49,183 nt of DNA, from NCBI GenBank assembly GCA_017983975.1, contig JAGOAL010000009.1, positions 1-49,183 on the forward strand. Direction: 5' to 3'. Numbering within the stretch: position 1 is the stretch's first letter; the number at the start of each line of letters is the position of its first letter. This DNA comes from Flavobacterium sp. (GTDB taxonomy: Bacteria > Bacteroidota > Bacteroidia > Flavobacteriales > Flavobacteriaceae). This document shows positions 9,446 to 17,762 of this stretch, in pieces. The translations under genes were made by a program, and so were the position numbers. The notes beneath the pieces are model-generated. The model was not told the DNA's origin and did no database searches. It worked only from the letters and a program-made list of their open reading frames with translations.

Positions 9446-10483
9446 TTATTCTTTTGAGTTGAATTTTAAACGAACTATTTGCGGAAAATGATCACTTTGG
9501 ATAAAATAATCTAAAGAAGAAAATTGCTTAACTTCTATTTTATTATCAACAAAAATATAATCAATTCTCGCCGGATAATATTTGTAATTATACGATTTTC
9601 CAAAACCAGTTCCAGCTTCTTCAAACGCATCTTTCAAATCGCCTTTAATCGTTCGATATACATATGAAAAAGCGCTGTTATTCATATCGCCACAAATAAT
9701 TATTGGAAAATGACAAGAAGCATAATGTTCCTTAATTAATTCCGATTGATGTTGTTGCTGACTAAATGCTTTGCTAATGTTATTAAAAATAAATTTAGAT
9801 CGCTTTTCGTCCATTTCCTGATTAATATCGGCACTAATTTTAACCGATTCTAAATGCATACTATACACCCGTAAAGTATCTTTTTCTTTAAGAATATCAG
9901 CATAAATGACGCTATTGTATGAATTAGGAAATTCAATTTCTCCCGAATTTATTATTCTAAATTTCGAATAAATCGCTTGACCAAACTTCAGCCGATCTCC
10001 TTCTAGTTTTACTGTTTTATACTTGAACATATTGACATTCACATCATCATTTGGCGAGTAATCTTGTAAACATAAAATATCGGGTTGCTCATCTAATAAT
10101 AGATTTGAAATTTGAAAAGGAACATCATCATTTGGCAACCATTCGTAAAGATTAAATAAACGAACATTATAACTCATCAATTTGAAATCAGATGGTTCTT
10201 CAGGTAAATTAGTTTCAGAAAATTTATAGAATCTATTTAAAAATGAAATTCCTAATAGTAAAAGAACACCCGAAAGTAGCATGTATCTTTTTAACTGCAA
10301 TAACCAATAAATAAAAAACAAAAAATTCAACAGTAAGAAAAAAGGCAACACGAGTGTCAATACACTTAGAAATGGAAATGCCTTGGGTGCTAAAAAAGGT
10401 AACGTATACGCAACAAAAGTAGCTATAGCGAGAGCTATATTGAAATAAAAAATAATTTTAGTCCACCACGTTTGTTGTTGCAT
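9446..10483 (-). CDS. Membrane-anchored endonuclease/exonuclease/phosphatase (EEP) family hydrolase
   Basis: 345 residues. Three predicted membrane helices cover residues ~8-90 (IIFYFNIALAIATFVAYTLPFL; LSVLTLVLPFFLLLNFLFFIYWLL; YMLLSGVLLLLGISFL). The EEP domain follows: KLMSYNVRLFN at ~103-113, ILCLQDYS, HLESVKI with the catalytic His region, CGDMNNSAFSYVY at ~262, RIDYIFVD at ~305 and a final SDHFP motif. These are the metal and phosphate-binding motifs of the DNase I/sphingomyelinase fold. In Glu-for-Gln families the metal Glu sits where CLQDY has Gln, so that position is altered here. Substrate unknown. It is last in the mutL-rhomboid-rhomboid run, 5 nt after the upstream rhomboid stop. 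Confidence 0.9.
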   Translation of the reverse strand: MQQQTWWTKIIFYFNIALAIATFVAYTLPFLAPKAFPFLSVLTLVLPFFLLLNFLFFIYWLLQLKRYMLLSGVLLLLGISFLNRFYKFSETNLPEEPSDFKLMSYNVRLFNLYEWLPNDDVPFQISNLLLDEQPDILCLQDYSPNDDVNVNMFKYKTVKLEGDRLKFGQAIYSKFRIINSGEIEFPNSYNSVIYADILKEKDTLRVYSMHLESVKISADINQEMDEKRSKFIFNNISKAFSQQQHQSELIKEHYASCHFPIIICGDMNNSAFSYVYRTIKGDLKDAFEEAGTGFGKSYNYKYYPARIDYIFVDNKIEVKQFSSLDYFIQSDHFPQIVRLKFNSKE

Positions 10484-10488
10484 TTGTA

Positions 10489-11352
10489 CTATTTACCTGC
10501 TTTAAATAAAAATTCTTTTTCCTCTTTTGTTAAACAATCATACCCCGATTGACTAATCTTATCTAGAATTTCATCAATCTGTTTTTGTGTGATGTCTTTA
10601 TTTTGATTATACGAATGTACATTATTTTTTGAAGTATTGCGATGTACTTTTTTGAAAGGGGTTTTCTTTTTGGGTTTAAAAAGAGTAACACAACCATCTA
10701 ATAAAACAGAAATAGGCTTAGTAAGATCTATTCCAGATTGCAAAAATTTTATATAAATAAAGCCAAAAATAGCACCTCCTAAATGAGCCAAATGACCTCC
10801 CATATTTTCATAAGGCAATTGAATTAAATCAATCAAAAGAATAACAGAAGCCACGTGCCAAAGTTTAACTACACCTAGTAACGGAATACGCAACAACATA
10901 AAAGGGGCGTAGGTTGCTGTAGCTATCAAAAGCGCCATAATGGCTCCACTTGCCCCTACTAGCGGTGATGTTTTACCTAATAAAAAAAACATCAAAATAA
11001 AGGTCAATCCCGAAAAAATTCCGCCCAAAAGATACACCCCAAAAAGTTGTTTATCTGTAAAATAGGTATTGAATAATCGTCCCGAAAAATGCAAGACTAT
11101 TAAATTAAAAATTAAATGTAAAATTGTTGCGTGAAAAAAATTAAAGGTAACTATTGTCCAAGGTTTAGCTAAAAATTCAGTCGTGTTTGAAGATAATGCA
11201 ACCCAATCAAAATAATTAAAAGCAATATTAGAAAATTTAAAAACGACAGTCAAAAGCGAAAACAAAACAAAAAGTCCAATGTTCCAAAAGATTAACTTTT
11301 GCACCATTCCTCCTATTTTGTATTGCAGTTTTATATCGTCAAAAATATTCAT
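10489..11352 (-). CDS. Rhomboid-family intramembrane serine protease (with cytosolic C-terminal tail)
   Basis: 287 residues, six predicted membrane helices. The second-helix His/Asn motif is FFHATILHLIFNLIVLHF at ~83-100. The catalytic Ser is S135 in VGASGAIMALL and the catalytic His is H190 in HLAHLGGAIFGF, the GxSG...H dyad of the family. After residue ~205 there is a polar tail with a Lys cluster (KPKKKTPFKK) and an acidic end. Paired with a second rhomboid gene immediately upstream (30-nt gap), an arrangement I recall as common in Flavobacteriia. Substrates are unknown. Confidence 0.94.
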   Translation of the reverse strand: MNIFDDIKLQYKIGGMVQKLIFWNIGLFVLFSLLTVVFKFSNIAFNYFDWVALSSNTTEFLAKPWTIVTFNFFHATILHLIFNLIVLHFSGRLFNTYFTDKQLFGVYLLGGIFSGLTFILMFFLLGKTSPLVGASGAIMALLIATATYAPFMLLRIPLLGVVKLWHVASVILLIDLIQLPYENMGGHLAHLGGAIFGFIYIKFLQSGIDLTKPISVLLDGCVTLFKPKKKTPFKKVHRNTSKNNVHSYNQNKDITQKQIDEILDKISQSGYDCLTKEEKEFLFKAGK

Positions 11353-11382
11353 CTTTACTCTTATTTCTATTTTCTAGTACAA

Positions 11383-12126
11383 CTATCTGTCCCAACGATT
11401 TTTGCTGAACTGATTTTTCTTCCAATACCACATCATTAAAAAACCAAACAATGCGCCACCAACGTGAGCAAAATGGGCAATTCCACCTCCAAAAATACTA
11501 TATCCAGTTACTCCAGAAAATAAATCCAAAAGTACAATTCCAGGCACAAAATACTTCGCTTTAATAGGAACAGGAATAAACATCAAAGCCAACTCAGCAT
11601 TAGGGAACATAAAGGCAAAAGCAACTAAAAGTCCGTAAATAGCACCTGAAGCTCCAACAGTTGGTGTTAAGGCTCCAATCATATTTTCAAACGTATTTGG
11701 AGACAAAACTGTTTGCCATGAAGTCATGAATTTACCTTCGTTAATTAAATTCAAAATTTCGGTTTCTTTAAACCCGTTTGAAACAAGCGTATTTAATCCG
11801 TCATGAAAATGATAATAATTAATCCCCGAATGAATTAAAGCGGCTCCAATTCCGCAGGAAAAATAAAAGAATAAAAACTTCTTTGGTCCCCAAAAATGTT
11901 CTAAAGCACTACCAAATGATACCAAGGCAAACATATTAAAGAAAATATGCATTAATCCACCATGCATGAACATGTGCGAAATCGGTTGCCACAATTTGAA
12001 CTTATCGCTTTCAAAATAATGCAAGGCTAATAAATCAGTTGCCTGAGGCACAAATTGAGCGCCAATAAAAAATAATATATTTAAAATCAATAACTGCTTT
12101 ACAGTATCGGTCATGTTATTCATCAT
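11383..12126 (-). CDS. Rhomboid-family intramembrane serine protease
   Basis: 247 residues. The amphipathic entry MFMHGGLMHIFFNMFALVSF at ~52-71 contains the conserved HxxxxHxxxN. The catalytic dyad is S160 (VGASGAIYGLL) and H221 (HFAHVGGALFGF). A hydrophilic loop at ~115-145 separates helices. Its first ATG overlaps the mutL stop by 4 nt (ATGA), so translation is probably coupled to mutL. A paralogue follows downstream; the two share motifs but have diverged in the loop and C-terminus. Confidence 0.95.
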   Translation of the reverse strand: MMNNMTDTVKQLLILNILFFIGAQFVPQATDLLALHYFESDKFKLWQPISHMFMHGGLMHIFFNMFALVSFGSALEHFWGPKKFLFFYFSCGIGAALIHSGINYYHFHDGLNTLVSNGFKETEILNLINEGKFMTSWQTVLSPNTFENMIGALTPTVGASGAIYGLLVAFAFMFPNAELALMFIPVPIKAKYFVPGIVLLDLFSGVTGYSIFGGGIAHFAHVGGALFGFLMMWYWKKNQFSKNRWDR

Positions 12127-13973
12127 AATGCAAATCTTTTATCTAAATCTTCTACCGTTAAAGTAATAAAGGTTGGTTTTTGAAACGGAGAAACGTTTGG
12201 TTCTTTACAAGCAAACAATGAATTTAAAACGTTTTCCTGTTCTTTTTCGGTTAAATAGGTTCCTGTTTTTATGGCTAAACTTTTGGCCATTGATTTTGCA
12301 ATAGTATCACTTTGCGAAAAACTACTTTCTGGAACTTCATTTTGTAAATTACTAATTAATGACTCCAATACAATTGAAACTTCACTTTCTTTCATTAAAA
12401 CAGGCAATCCAGAAATTTGAATAGCATCTGCTTTAAAGGCGTCAAAAACAAAACCGGTATTTTCTAAAGTGTGTTGTAATTCTTTCAATAATTGCATTTC
12501 GTCTGAAGAAAAATATAATTCCAATGGAAATAACAATTGTTGGCTAGCTGCTTTTTGAATCGTAATATTAGTCAAAAATTGTTCATACAAAATTCGCTGA
12601 TGTGCTCTTTTTTGATTAATAACAAGCATCCCCGATTTAATTGCACTTACAATATATTTTTTATGAACTTGATAGGTAGACGTTGACGTTTCAATTGTAT
12701 CATCTTCAAATAACTTACCAGTAACTTCTTCACTTTCAAAAGAAAACGAAGCAATTTCTTCAGTATCTTGTTTTAGACCAACGTATAAACTTTCCCAATT
12801 TGATTGCTTAGTTTCCTTTTTATAACTTCCAAAGGATGAAAGCGATTTAGAAGGTTTTTCGGTTGCAAATGGATTAAACCCTGAATTTACTTGAATCGTT
12901 GGAAAATCGGCTTCTTTATCTTTATATTGGTACGGAGTATCTAAATTGGAATCGCGCTCAAAATCTAAAATTGGAGCGACATTAAACTGTCCTAAACTAT
13001 GTTTTACTGCCGAACGCAAAATAGCGTATAACGAATGTTCGTCATCAAATTTAATTTCGGTTTTGGTAGGATGAATATTAATGTCGATTGTATGAGGAGG
13101 CACTTGCAAATACAAGAAATAACTAGGCTGATTTCCTTCTTTTAATAAGCCCTCATACGCACTCATAATTGCATGATGCAAATAAGGACTTTTGATGTAT
13201 CTATCATTTACAAAGAAAAACTGTTCGCCTCTACTCTTTTTTGCATATTCTGGTTTTCCTACGAATCCAGCTATTTTAACCAGTTCGGTATCTTCTGCAA
13301 CGGGTACTAATTTTTCATTTGTTTTTCCTCCAAAAATAGCAACAATTCGTTGGCGAAAATTTGAACTCGGTAAATTATACAACTCACTACCATTATGAAT
13401 TAAAGTAAATGAAATCGACGGATGCGCCATTGCTACCCGTTGAAATTCATCCATCACATGACGAAATTCAACTGTTTCCGATTTTAAAAAATTACGACGC
13501 GCAGGAATATTAAAAAATAAGTTTTTTACCGCAAAAGAAGTTCCTTTAGGTAAAACCGCCACCTCTTGTGTGATTAATTTACTCCCTTCAATAACAATAT
13601 GATTTCCTAATTCTTCCTGATCTTGTTTGGTTTTCATTTCAACATGAGCAATAGCGGCTATTGAAGCTAATGCTTCTCCACGAAAACCTTTGGTGTGTAA
13701 ATCGAATAAATCTTCGGCTTGACGAATTTTAGAAGTGGCATGGCGTTCAAAACACAATCGTGCATCGGTTGTGTTCATTCCTAAACCATTATCAATAACT
13801 TGCACTAAAGTTTTACCTGCTTCTTTTACAATTAATTTAATGTCAGAAGCTCTTGCATCGACTGCATTTTCTAGTAATTCTTTAACTACTGAAGCAGGAC
13901 GTTGCACAACCTCTCCGGCAGCAATTTGATTTGCAACATGATCAGGTAATAGTTGAATAATACTTGCAGCCAT
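12123..13973 (-). CDS. mutL: DNA mismatch repair protein MutL
   Basis: 616 residues. The GHKL ATPase motifs are intact: VKELLENAVDA (~31-41), DNGLGM (~61-66), GFRGEALASI (~94-103), and the MutL motif VNDRYIKSPYLHHAI (~260-274). The transducer end is near 330 and a variable linker runs ~340-430. The C-terminal dimerisation domain follows, but the place where endonuclease MutLs carry DQHAxxExxxxE reads N453-Q-K-R-A-H-Q-R-I-L-Y-E464, so Asp, His and the first Glu are replaced. MutL couples MutS mismatch recognition to strand repair. The 3' end overlaps the rhomboid gene by 4 nt. The ATG at 13971-13973 is preceded by a TAAATTTG -7 box. Confidence 0.97.
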   Translation of the reverse strand: MAASIIQLLPDHVANQIAAGEVVQRPASVVKELLENAVDARASDIKLIVKEAGKTLVQVIDNGLGMNTTDARLCFERHATSKIRQAEDLFDLHTKGFRGEALASIAAIAHVEMKTKQDQEELGNHIVIEGSKLITQEVAVLPKGTSFAVKNLFFNIPARRNFLKSETVEFRHVMDEFQRVAMAHPSISFTLIHNGSELYNLPSSNFRQRIVAIFGGKTNEKLVPVAEDTELVKIAGFVGKPEYAKKSRGEQFFFVNDRYIKSPYLHHAIMSAYEGLLKEGNQPSYFLYLQVPPHTIDINIHPTKTEIKFDDEHSLYAILRSAVKHSLGQFNVAPILDFERDSNLDTPYQYKDKEADFPTIQVNSGFNPFATEKPSKSLSSFGSYKKETKQSNWESLYVGLKQDTEEIASFSFESEEVTGKLFEDDTIETSTSTYQVHKKYIVSAIKSGMLVINQKRAHQRILYEQFLTNITIQKAASQQLLFPLELYFSSDEMQLLKELQHTLENTGFVFDAFKADAIQISGLPVLMKESEVSIVLESLISNLQNEVPESSFSQSDTIAKSMAKSLAIKTGTYLTEKEQENVLNSLFACKEPNVSPFQKPTFITLTVEDLDKRFAL

Positions 13974-14003
13974 TAATCTGAGGATTATTTTTAAGTTATG
14001 TTA

Positions 14004-14011
14004 CAAATTTA
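14004..14011 (-). promoter_or_regulatory. -7 box (TAAATTTG) upstream of mutL
   Basis: The minus strand reads TAAATTTG here, a full match to TAnnTTTG, about 30 nt before the mutL ATG. No TTG is present at the ideal 19-nt spacing, so strength is uncertain. Confidence 0.4.
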
Positions 14012-14040
14012 TGAATTTTTATGCTGGAAATTATGCACTA

Positions 14041-14075
14041 AAAAGTTAAAATAAAAAAGTTAGAAGTCAAAATAC
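14041..14075 (+). repeat. Heptamer-phased degenerate array, mutL-ribH spacer
   Basis: Five 7-bp words in register: AAAAGTT (14041), AAAATAA (14048), AAAAGTT (14055), AGAAGTC (14062) and AAAATAC (14069). First and third are identical. It lies in the 158-nt spacer just upstream of the mutL promoter. Confidence 0.65.
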
Positions 14076-14131
14076 TTTTTAAAAAAGCTTGGATAAAGTA
14101 TATCTATTTTTTTGTTTTTCTAAAACTAATA

Positions 14132-14617
14132 TTACTTTCTATTCAAATCAACCATTTTTATTGCCGCTATAGCCGCTTCAACTCCTTTATTCCCGTGCTT
14201 TCCTCCACTTCTATCGATAGATTGTTGCATATTGTTATCGGTTAATACACAAAAAATAGTGGGCACATCATAAAGTAAGTTTAAATCTTTCATGCCTTGT
14301 GTTACGCCTTCGCAAACAAATTCAAAATGCATGGTTTCGCCTTTAATGACACAACCTATAACAATAACAGCATCTAGCTCTAATTTTTCATGCATTTGAC
14401 GTGCTCCAAAAATCAACTCAAAACTTCCTGGCACATTCCATCGAATTATATTTTCAGGTAAAGCGCCACAATCTGTCAAAGCTGAAAATGCACCGTTAAA
14501 CAATCCTTCGGTTACTTGATCATTCCATTCTGAAACAACAATCCCAAACCGAAAATCTTTCGCGCTTGGGATTGTGTTTTTATCGTAATTAGATAAATTT
14601 TTATTTTCTGTTGCCAT
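14132..14617 (-). CDS. ribH: 6,7-dimethyl-8-ribityllumazine synthase
   Basis: 161 residues, the penultimate riboflavin enzyme, which condenses 3,4-dihydroxy-2-butanone 4-phosphate with the ribitylamino-pyrimidine. Motifs in order: FGIVVSEWNDQVTEGLFNGA (~24-43) with the aromatic that stacks on substrate, VPGSFELIFGAR (~62-73), VIGCVIKGETMHFEFV (~86-101) with the catalytic His, and SGGKHGNKGVEAA (~137-149) for phosphate binding and the conserved C-terminus. Only one base separates it from the upstream TPR gene, so the two are probably co-transcribed. No FMN riboswitch was seen, as expected for an internal operon gene. Confidence 0.97.
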   Translation of the reverse strand: MATENKNLSNYDKNTIPSAKDFRFGIVVSEWNDQVTEGLFNGAFSALTDCGALPENIIRWNVPGSFELIFGARQMHEKLELDAVIVIGCVIKGETMHFEFVCEGVTQGMKDLNLLYDVPTIFCVLTDNNMQQSIDRSGGKHGNKGVEAAIAAIKMVDLNRK

Positions 14618-14618
14618 A

Positions 14619-15398
14619 CTATTCAGTCATCGCAATATATGCATCAATATTCATTCCTTCTTTAGAAGTTTCATATTTTTCTTTAATTTCAACAAATAAC
14701 TTATTCGCTTCAGCTTTTTTACCAGATACAACTAACAATTGCGCAGCTTTGAATAAAAAGCGTGGCGTAGTGAAATCGTTTTCTGCTGCTTCTGCCGCTT
14801 TTTTGTATTGTGAAATAGCATCATCCATTTTATTAGTTTCAGATAAAGCGTCACCAATTGCTCCAATTGCTAAAGGTTTTAAAATAGCATCTTCTGATTT
14901 GAAATTTTCTAAATAAGAAATGGCTTTTTTATAATCACCAATATTTAAATATGACATACCTGCATAATAATTAGCTAGGTTTCCTGCATCGGTTCCTGCA
15001 TATTCTTCTGCAATACCCACAAATCCTAATTTTCCTTCACCACCTTTAAGTGCTAAATTATATAAAGAATCTGGTTTAGTAGTAGCATCAACCGCTTGTT
15101 GAAAATATTGTTGCGATTGAAAAATTTCATTCGTTGCTTTATCTTCTTTAGGCTCTACAATAAATTTATTGTATAAAACATATCCTAGAGTTGCAATTGC
15201 AATAACACCAACTACACCTAAAATTAATTTTTGGTTTCTAGCAACCCAGTCTTCAGTTCTTGAAGCTGTTGCATCTAAAGTATTAAAAACCTCAGCCGTA
15301 GTACTATCACTTACATCTACTACTTCTTCAAACTCATTTTCAACTTTAGCTTCCTCAGGTTTTGGTGCTTTGTACCCTCTTTTGTTATATGTTGCCAT
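14619..15398 (-). CDS. Single-TM tetratricopeptide-repeat protein
   Basis: 259 residues. A charged cytosolic N-terminus (~1-55, Glu-rich) precedes one membrane helix at ~58-78 (LILGVVGVIAIATLGYVLYN). The periplasmic part has TPR-like helix pairs, clearest at ~133-165 (AGNLANYYAGMSYLNIGDYKKAISYLENF) and ~170-205 (LAIGAIGDALSETNKMDDAISQYKKAAE). The topology resembles YfgM-type SecYEG-associated proteins, but this is only architectural similarity. It is the first gene of a minus-strand run with ribH and is divergent from recF. A -7 box TATTTTTG lies at 15421-15428. Confidence 0.85.
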   Translation of the reverse strand: MATYNKRGYKAPKPEEAKVENEFEEVVDVSDSTTAEVFNTLDATASRTEDWVARNQKLILGVVGVIAIATLGYVLYNKFIVEPKEDKATNEIFQSQQYFQQAVDATTKPDSLYNLALKGGEGKLGFVGIAEEYAGTDAGNLANYYAGMSYLNIGDYKKAISYLENFKSEDAILKPLAIGAIGDALSETNKMDDAISQYKKAAEAAENDFTTPRFLFKAAQLLVVSGKKAEANKLFVEIKEKYETSKEGMNIDAYIAMTE

Positions 15399-15420
15399 TT
15401 ATATTAAATTTAATGAGGTG

Positions 15421-15428
15421 CAAAAATA
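15421..15428 (-). promoter_or_regulatory. -7 box (TATTTTTG) for the TPR-ribH unit
   Basis: The minus strand reads TATTTTTG, a perfect TAnnTTTG, 23 nt before the TPR gene ATG. No clear -33 TTG at standard spacing; the region upstream is T/A-rich. Confidence 0.45.
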
Positions 15429-15483
15429 TAATTTTTATTAAAATTAAAAACCATTTTTGTAGATATTTTTACATAATTCAATT

Positions 15484-15491
15484 TACTTTTG
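15484..15491 (+). promoter_or_regulatory. -7 box (TACTTTTG) for recF
   Basis: TACTTTTG matches TAnnTTTG exactly. A TTTTTG at 15454-15459 lies upstream but with 24 nt spacing, longer than the usual 19. It would give a leader of about 40 nt before the recF GTG. Confidence 0.45.
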
Positions 15492-15533
15492 CAAAATAAC
15501 TTATTTTTAGACCTAATTTAAAGTACCAATATA

Positions 15534-16619
15534 GTGTTTTTAAAACAATTATCACTTCTTAACTATAAAAATTTAGCCCAAATTGAATTTGAATTTGACG
15601 CTAAAATCAATTGTTTCGTGGGAAAAAATGGAGTTGGAAAAACTAATATTTTAGACGCTATATACCACTTAGCCTACGGAAAAAGTTATTTTAATCCGTT
15701 AGCCATACAAAATATCAAACACGGTGAAGAATATTTTGTAATAGATGGTCTGCTTGACAAAAACAACAAAGAAGAAAAAATTGTTTGTAGTTTAAAAAAA
15801 GGTCAGAAAAAAACCGTCAAACGAAACGGGAAAGTGTACGATAAACTTTCGGAACATCTTGGATTAATTCCTTTGGTCATTATTTCGCCTTCAGACGCTG
15901 ATTTAATTGTAGAAGGAAGTGAAACCCGAAGAAAATTTATCGACAGCGTAATTGCTACACTTGACTCCTCCTATCTACAACTATTAATTCAATACCAAAA
16001 AACACTTTCGCAACGTAATGCTTTGCTGAAATATTTTGCAGTTAATCAAATATTTGACGCAGATAACTTATCTATTTATAATGAGCAATTAAGTAGTTCT
16101 GGGCAACTTATTTTTGAAAAAAGAAAACATTTTTTGGCGGAATTTGTTCCCATATTTGAAAAACACCATGCCAATATTTCGGGAAGAAATGAAAAAGTTG
16201 CCTTAAAATATGAAAGTCAATTATTCGAAAAAAAATTACTTTCACTTTTAGAAGATAATTTACAAAAAGACCGAATTATTCAATATACCAGCGCTGGAAT
16301 TCATAAAGACGATTTAATATTTGAAATTGGTGGTTTCCCGATTAAGAAATTTGGCTCACAAGGTCAGCAAAAATCATTTCTTATTGCACTGAAACTTGCC
16401 CAATTTGAATTCATGAAAAAACAAAGTGGTGAATTACCTATTTTACTTTTTGATGATATCTTTGATAAACTGGATGAAACCCGAGTTCAAAAAATAGTTA
16501 CCATGGTAAATGATGCCGTTTTTGGTCAAATTTTTATTTCGGACACACATGCAGAACGAACAGAATTAATTATTAAAGAAACGCATCAATCCTATAAAAT
16601 GTTTTTGATTGAAGATTAG
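15534..16619 (+). CDS. recF: DNA replication/repair protein RecF
   Basis: 361 residues, an SMC-like ATPase that helps load RecA at gaps with RecO and RecR. Start: GTG at 15534 followed by [13 protein letters not shown], the normal RecF N-terminus; there is no nearby ATG. Walker A is [20 protein letters not shown] at ~29-48. The RecF signature [17 protein letters not shown] is at ~123-139. The ABC signature-like [18 protein letters not shown] is at ~273-290. Walker B/D-loop is [16 protein letters not shown] at ~302-317. Coiled-coil-like arms lie between ~150 and 250. It is divergent from the TPR-ribH-mutL run and upstream of murB. Confidence 0.96.
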   Translation: MFLKQLSLLNYKNLAQIEFEFDAKINCFVGKNGVGKTNILDAIYHLAYGKSYFNPLAIQNIKHGEEYFVIDGLLDKNNKEEKIVCSLKKGQKKTVKRNGKVYDKLSEHLGLIPLVIISPSDADLIVEGSETRRKFIDSVIATLDSSYLQLLIQYQKTLSQRNALLKYFAVNQIFDADNLSIYNEQLSSSGQLIFEKRKHFLAEFVPIFEKHHANISGRNEKVALKYESQLFEKKLLSLLEDNLQKDRIIQYTSAGIHKDDLIFEIGGFPIKKFGSQGQQKSFLIALKLAQFEFMKKQSGELPILLFDDIFDKLDETRVQKIVTMVNDAVFGQIFISDTHAERTELIIKETHQSYKMFLIED

Positions 16620-16627
16620 CAATTTTA

Positions 16628-16655
16628 GAAGTTTGAAATTTGACTTTTGGAATTT
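16628..16655 (+). repeat. Heptamer-phased degenerate array, recF-murB spacer
   Basis: Four 7-bp words in register: GAAGTTT (16628), GAAATTT (16635), GACTTTT (16642) and GGAATTT (16649). Every word starts with G and ends in TTT, while the middle bases differ. Confidence 0.7.
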
Positions 16656-16691
16656 ATACTAGATACACTACATTTGAAAAAAATTATTCAC

Positions 16692-17699
16692 ATGAATATT
16701 CAAACTAATTTCTCGTTAAAAAATTACAACACTTTCGGAATTGAAGCTAAAGCAATTGCTTTTATTTCGGTTACTTCAGTTGAAGAATTGAAAGACATCC
16801 TTTCACAAAATAACGAAATTTTCATCTTGGGAGGCGGAAGTAATATGCTTTTAACTCAGGATATTCAAAAATTAGTAGTTCACATTAATTTAAAAGGAAG
16901 AGAAATCGTTGAAGAAAATGATGATTTTGCCATTGTAAAAGCGCAAGCTGGCGAAAATTGGCATGAATTTGTGCTTTGGTGCATCGATCAAAATTTTGGT
17001 GGAATTGAAAATTTATCGTTAATACCTGGAAATGTTGGCACAACCCCTATTCAAAACATTGGTGCCTATGGTGTTGAGATTAAAGACACGATGTTTTCTT
17101 GTGAAGCACTTAACAAAAAAACATTTGCAATTGAAACATTTACTAATGCACAATGCAAATTTGAATATCGAGAAAGTGTTTTTAAAAATGAATTAAAAGA
17201 TCACTATATCATCACTTCGGTAAGCTTTAAATTATCAAAAAGAAACCATAATGTATCAACAACTTATGGCGCAATTGAAACCGAATTACAAAAACAAAAC
17301 ATACAAAACCCAACATTAAAAGAGGTTAGCAATGCTGTAATTGCCATTCGTCAAAGTAAATTGCCCGACCCAAAAGAATTAGGCAACAGCGGAAGTTTTT
17401 TTAAAAACCCTATTGTTTCCAATGAAATATATGAAAAAGCAAAAGCACTTCATCCTGAAATGCCGCATTATGTTGTTTCTGAAACCCATGTAAAAGTTCC
17501 GGCTGGCTGGTTAATTGAACAAGCAGGATTCAAAGGAAAGCGTTTTGGAGATGCTGGTGTGCATAAAAATCAAGCGTTGGTTTTGGTCAATTATGGAACC
17601 GCATCGGGTGCCGAAATTGTAGCACTTTCCAGAAATATTCAAGAAACAATAGTAACGCAATTTGGGATAGAAATTGAAGCAGAAGTGAATATTATTTAA
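16692..17699 (+). CDS. murB: UDP-N-acetylmuramate dehydrogenase (UDP-N-acetylenolpyruvoylglucosamine reductase)
   Basis: 335 residues from the ATG at 16692 (MNIQTNFSLKNYNTFGI). A TTG-initiated extension of 15 codons reaches into the spacer array and is unlikely to be translated. FAD-dependent NADPH reduction of UDP-GlcNAc-enolpyruvate, second step of peptidoglycan precursor synthesis. FAD-binding motifs: FILGGGSNMLLT (~41-52) and LSLIPGNVGTTPIQNIGAYG (~109-128). Catalytic Ser is S235 in NSGSFFKNP. The C-terminus includes AGWLIEQAGFKGKRFGDAGV, as in type I MurB with its extra loop. The enzyme is cytosolic. The stop overlaps the promoter of the next gene. Confidence 0.96.
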   Translation: MNIQTNFSLKNYNTFGIEAKAIAFISVTSVEELKDILSQNNEIFILGGGSNMLLTQDIQKLVVHINLKGREIVEENDDFAIVKAQAGENWHEFVLWCIDQNFGGIENLSLIPGNVGTTPIQNIGAYGVEIKDTMFSCEALNKKTFAIETFTNAQCKFEYRESVFKNELKDHYIITSVSFKLSKRNHNVSTTYGAIETELQKQNIQNPTLKEVSNAVIAIRQSKLPDPKELGNSGSFFKNPIVSNEIYEKAKALHPEMPHYVVSETHVKVPAGWLIEQAGFKGKRFGDAGVHKNQALVLVNYGTASGAEIVALSRNIQETIVTQFGIEIEAEVNII

Positions 17700-17730
17700 T
17701 TGCCCAATTTCTTTTTATTATTTACCTTTG
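17700..17730 (+). promoter_or_regulatory. Promoter for the glycosyltransferase-sigma unit
   Basis: TTG at 17700-17702, a 20-nt spacer and a perfect -7 box TACCTTTG at 17723-17730. It begins directly after the murB stop (17697-17699) and lies 33 nt before the glycosyltransferase ATG. Confidence 0.6.
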
Positions 17731-17762
17731 TCGAATATTAAAAAACCGATACCCATTATTCT

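Noticed and set aside
9446-15398. Horizontal island around the mutL-rhomboid genes
   Set aside because: Gene order and composition look native to Flavobacteriia; no integrase, tRNA or transposase is present.
16647-16691. 15-codon N-terminal extension of murB from TTG 16647
   Set aside because: The extension overlaps the heptamer spacer array and is not part of the MurB fold; ATG 16692 gives the normal N-terminus.
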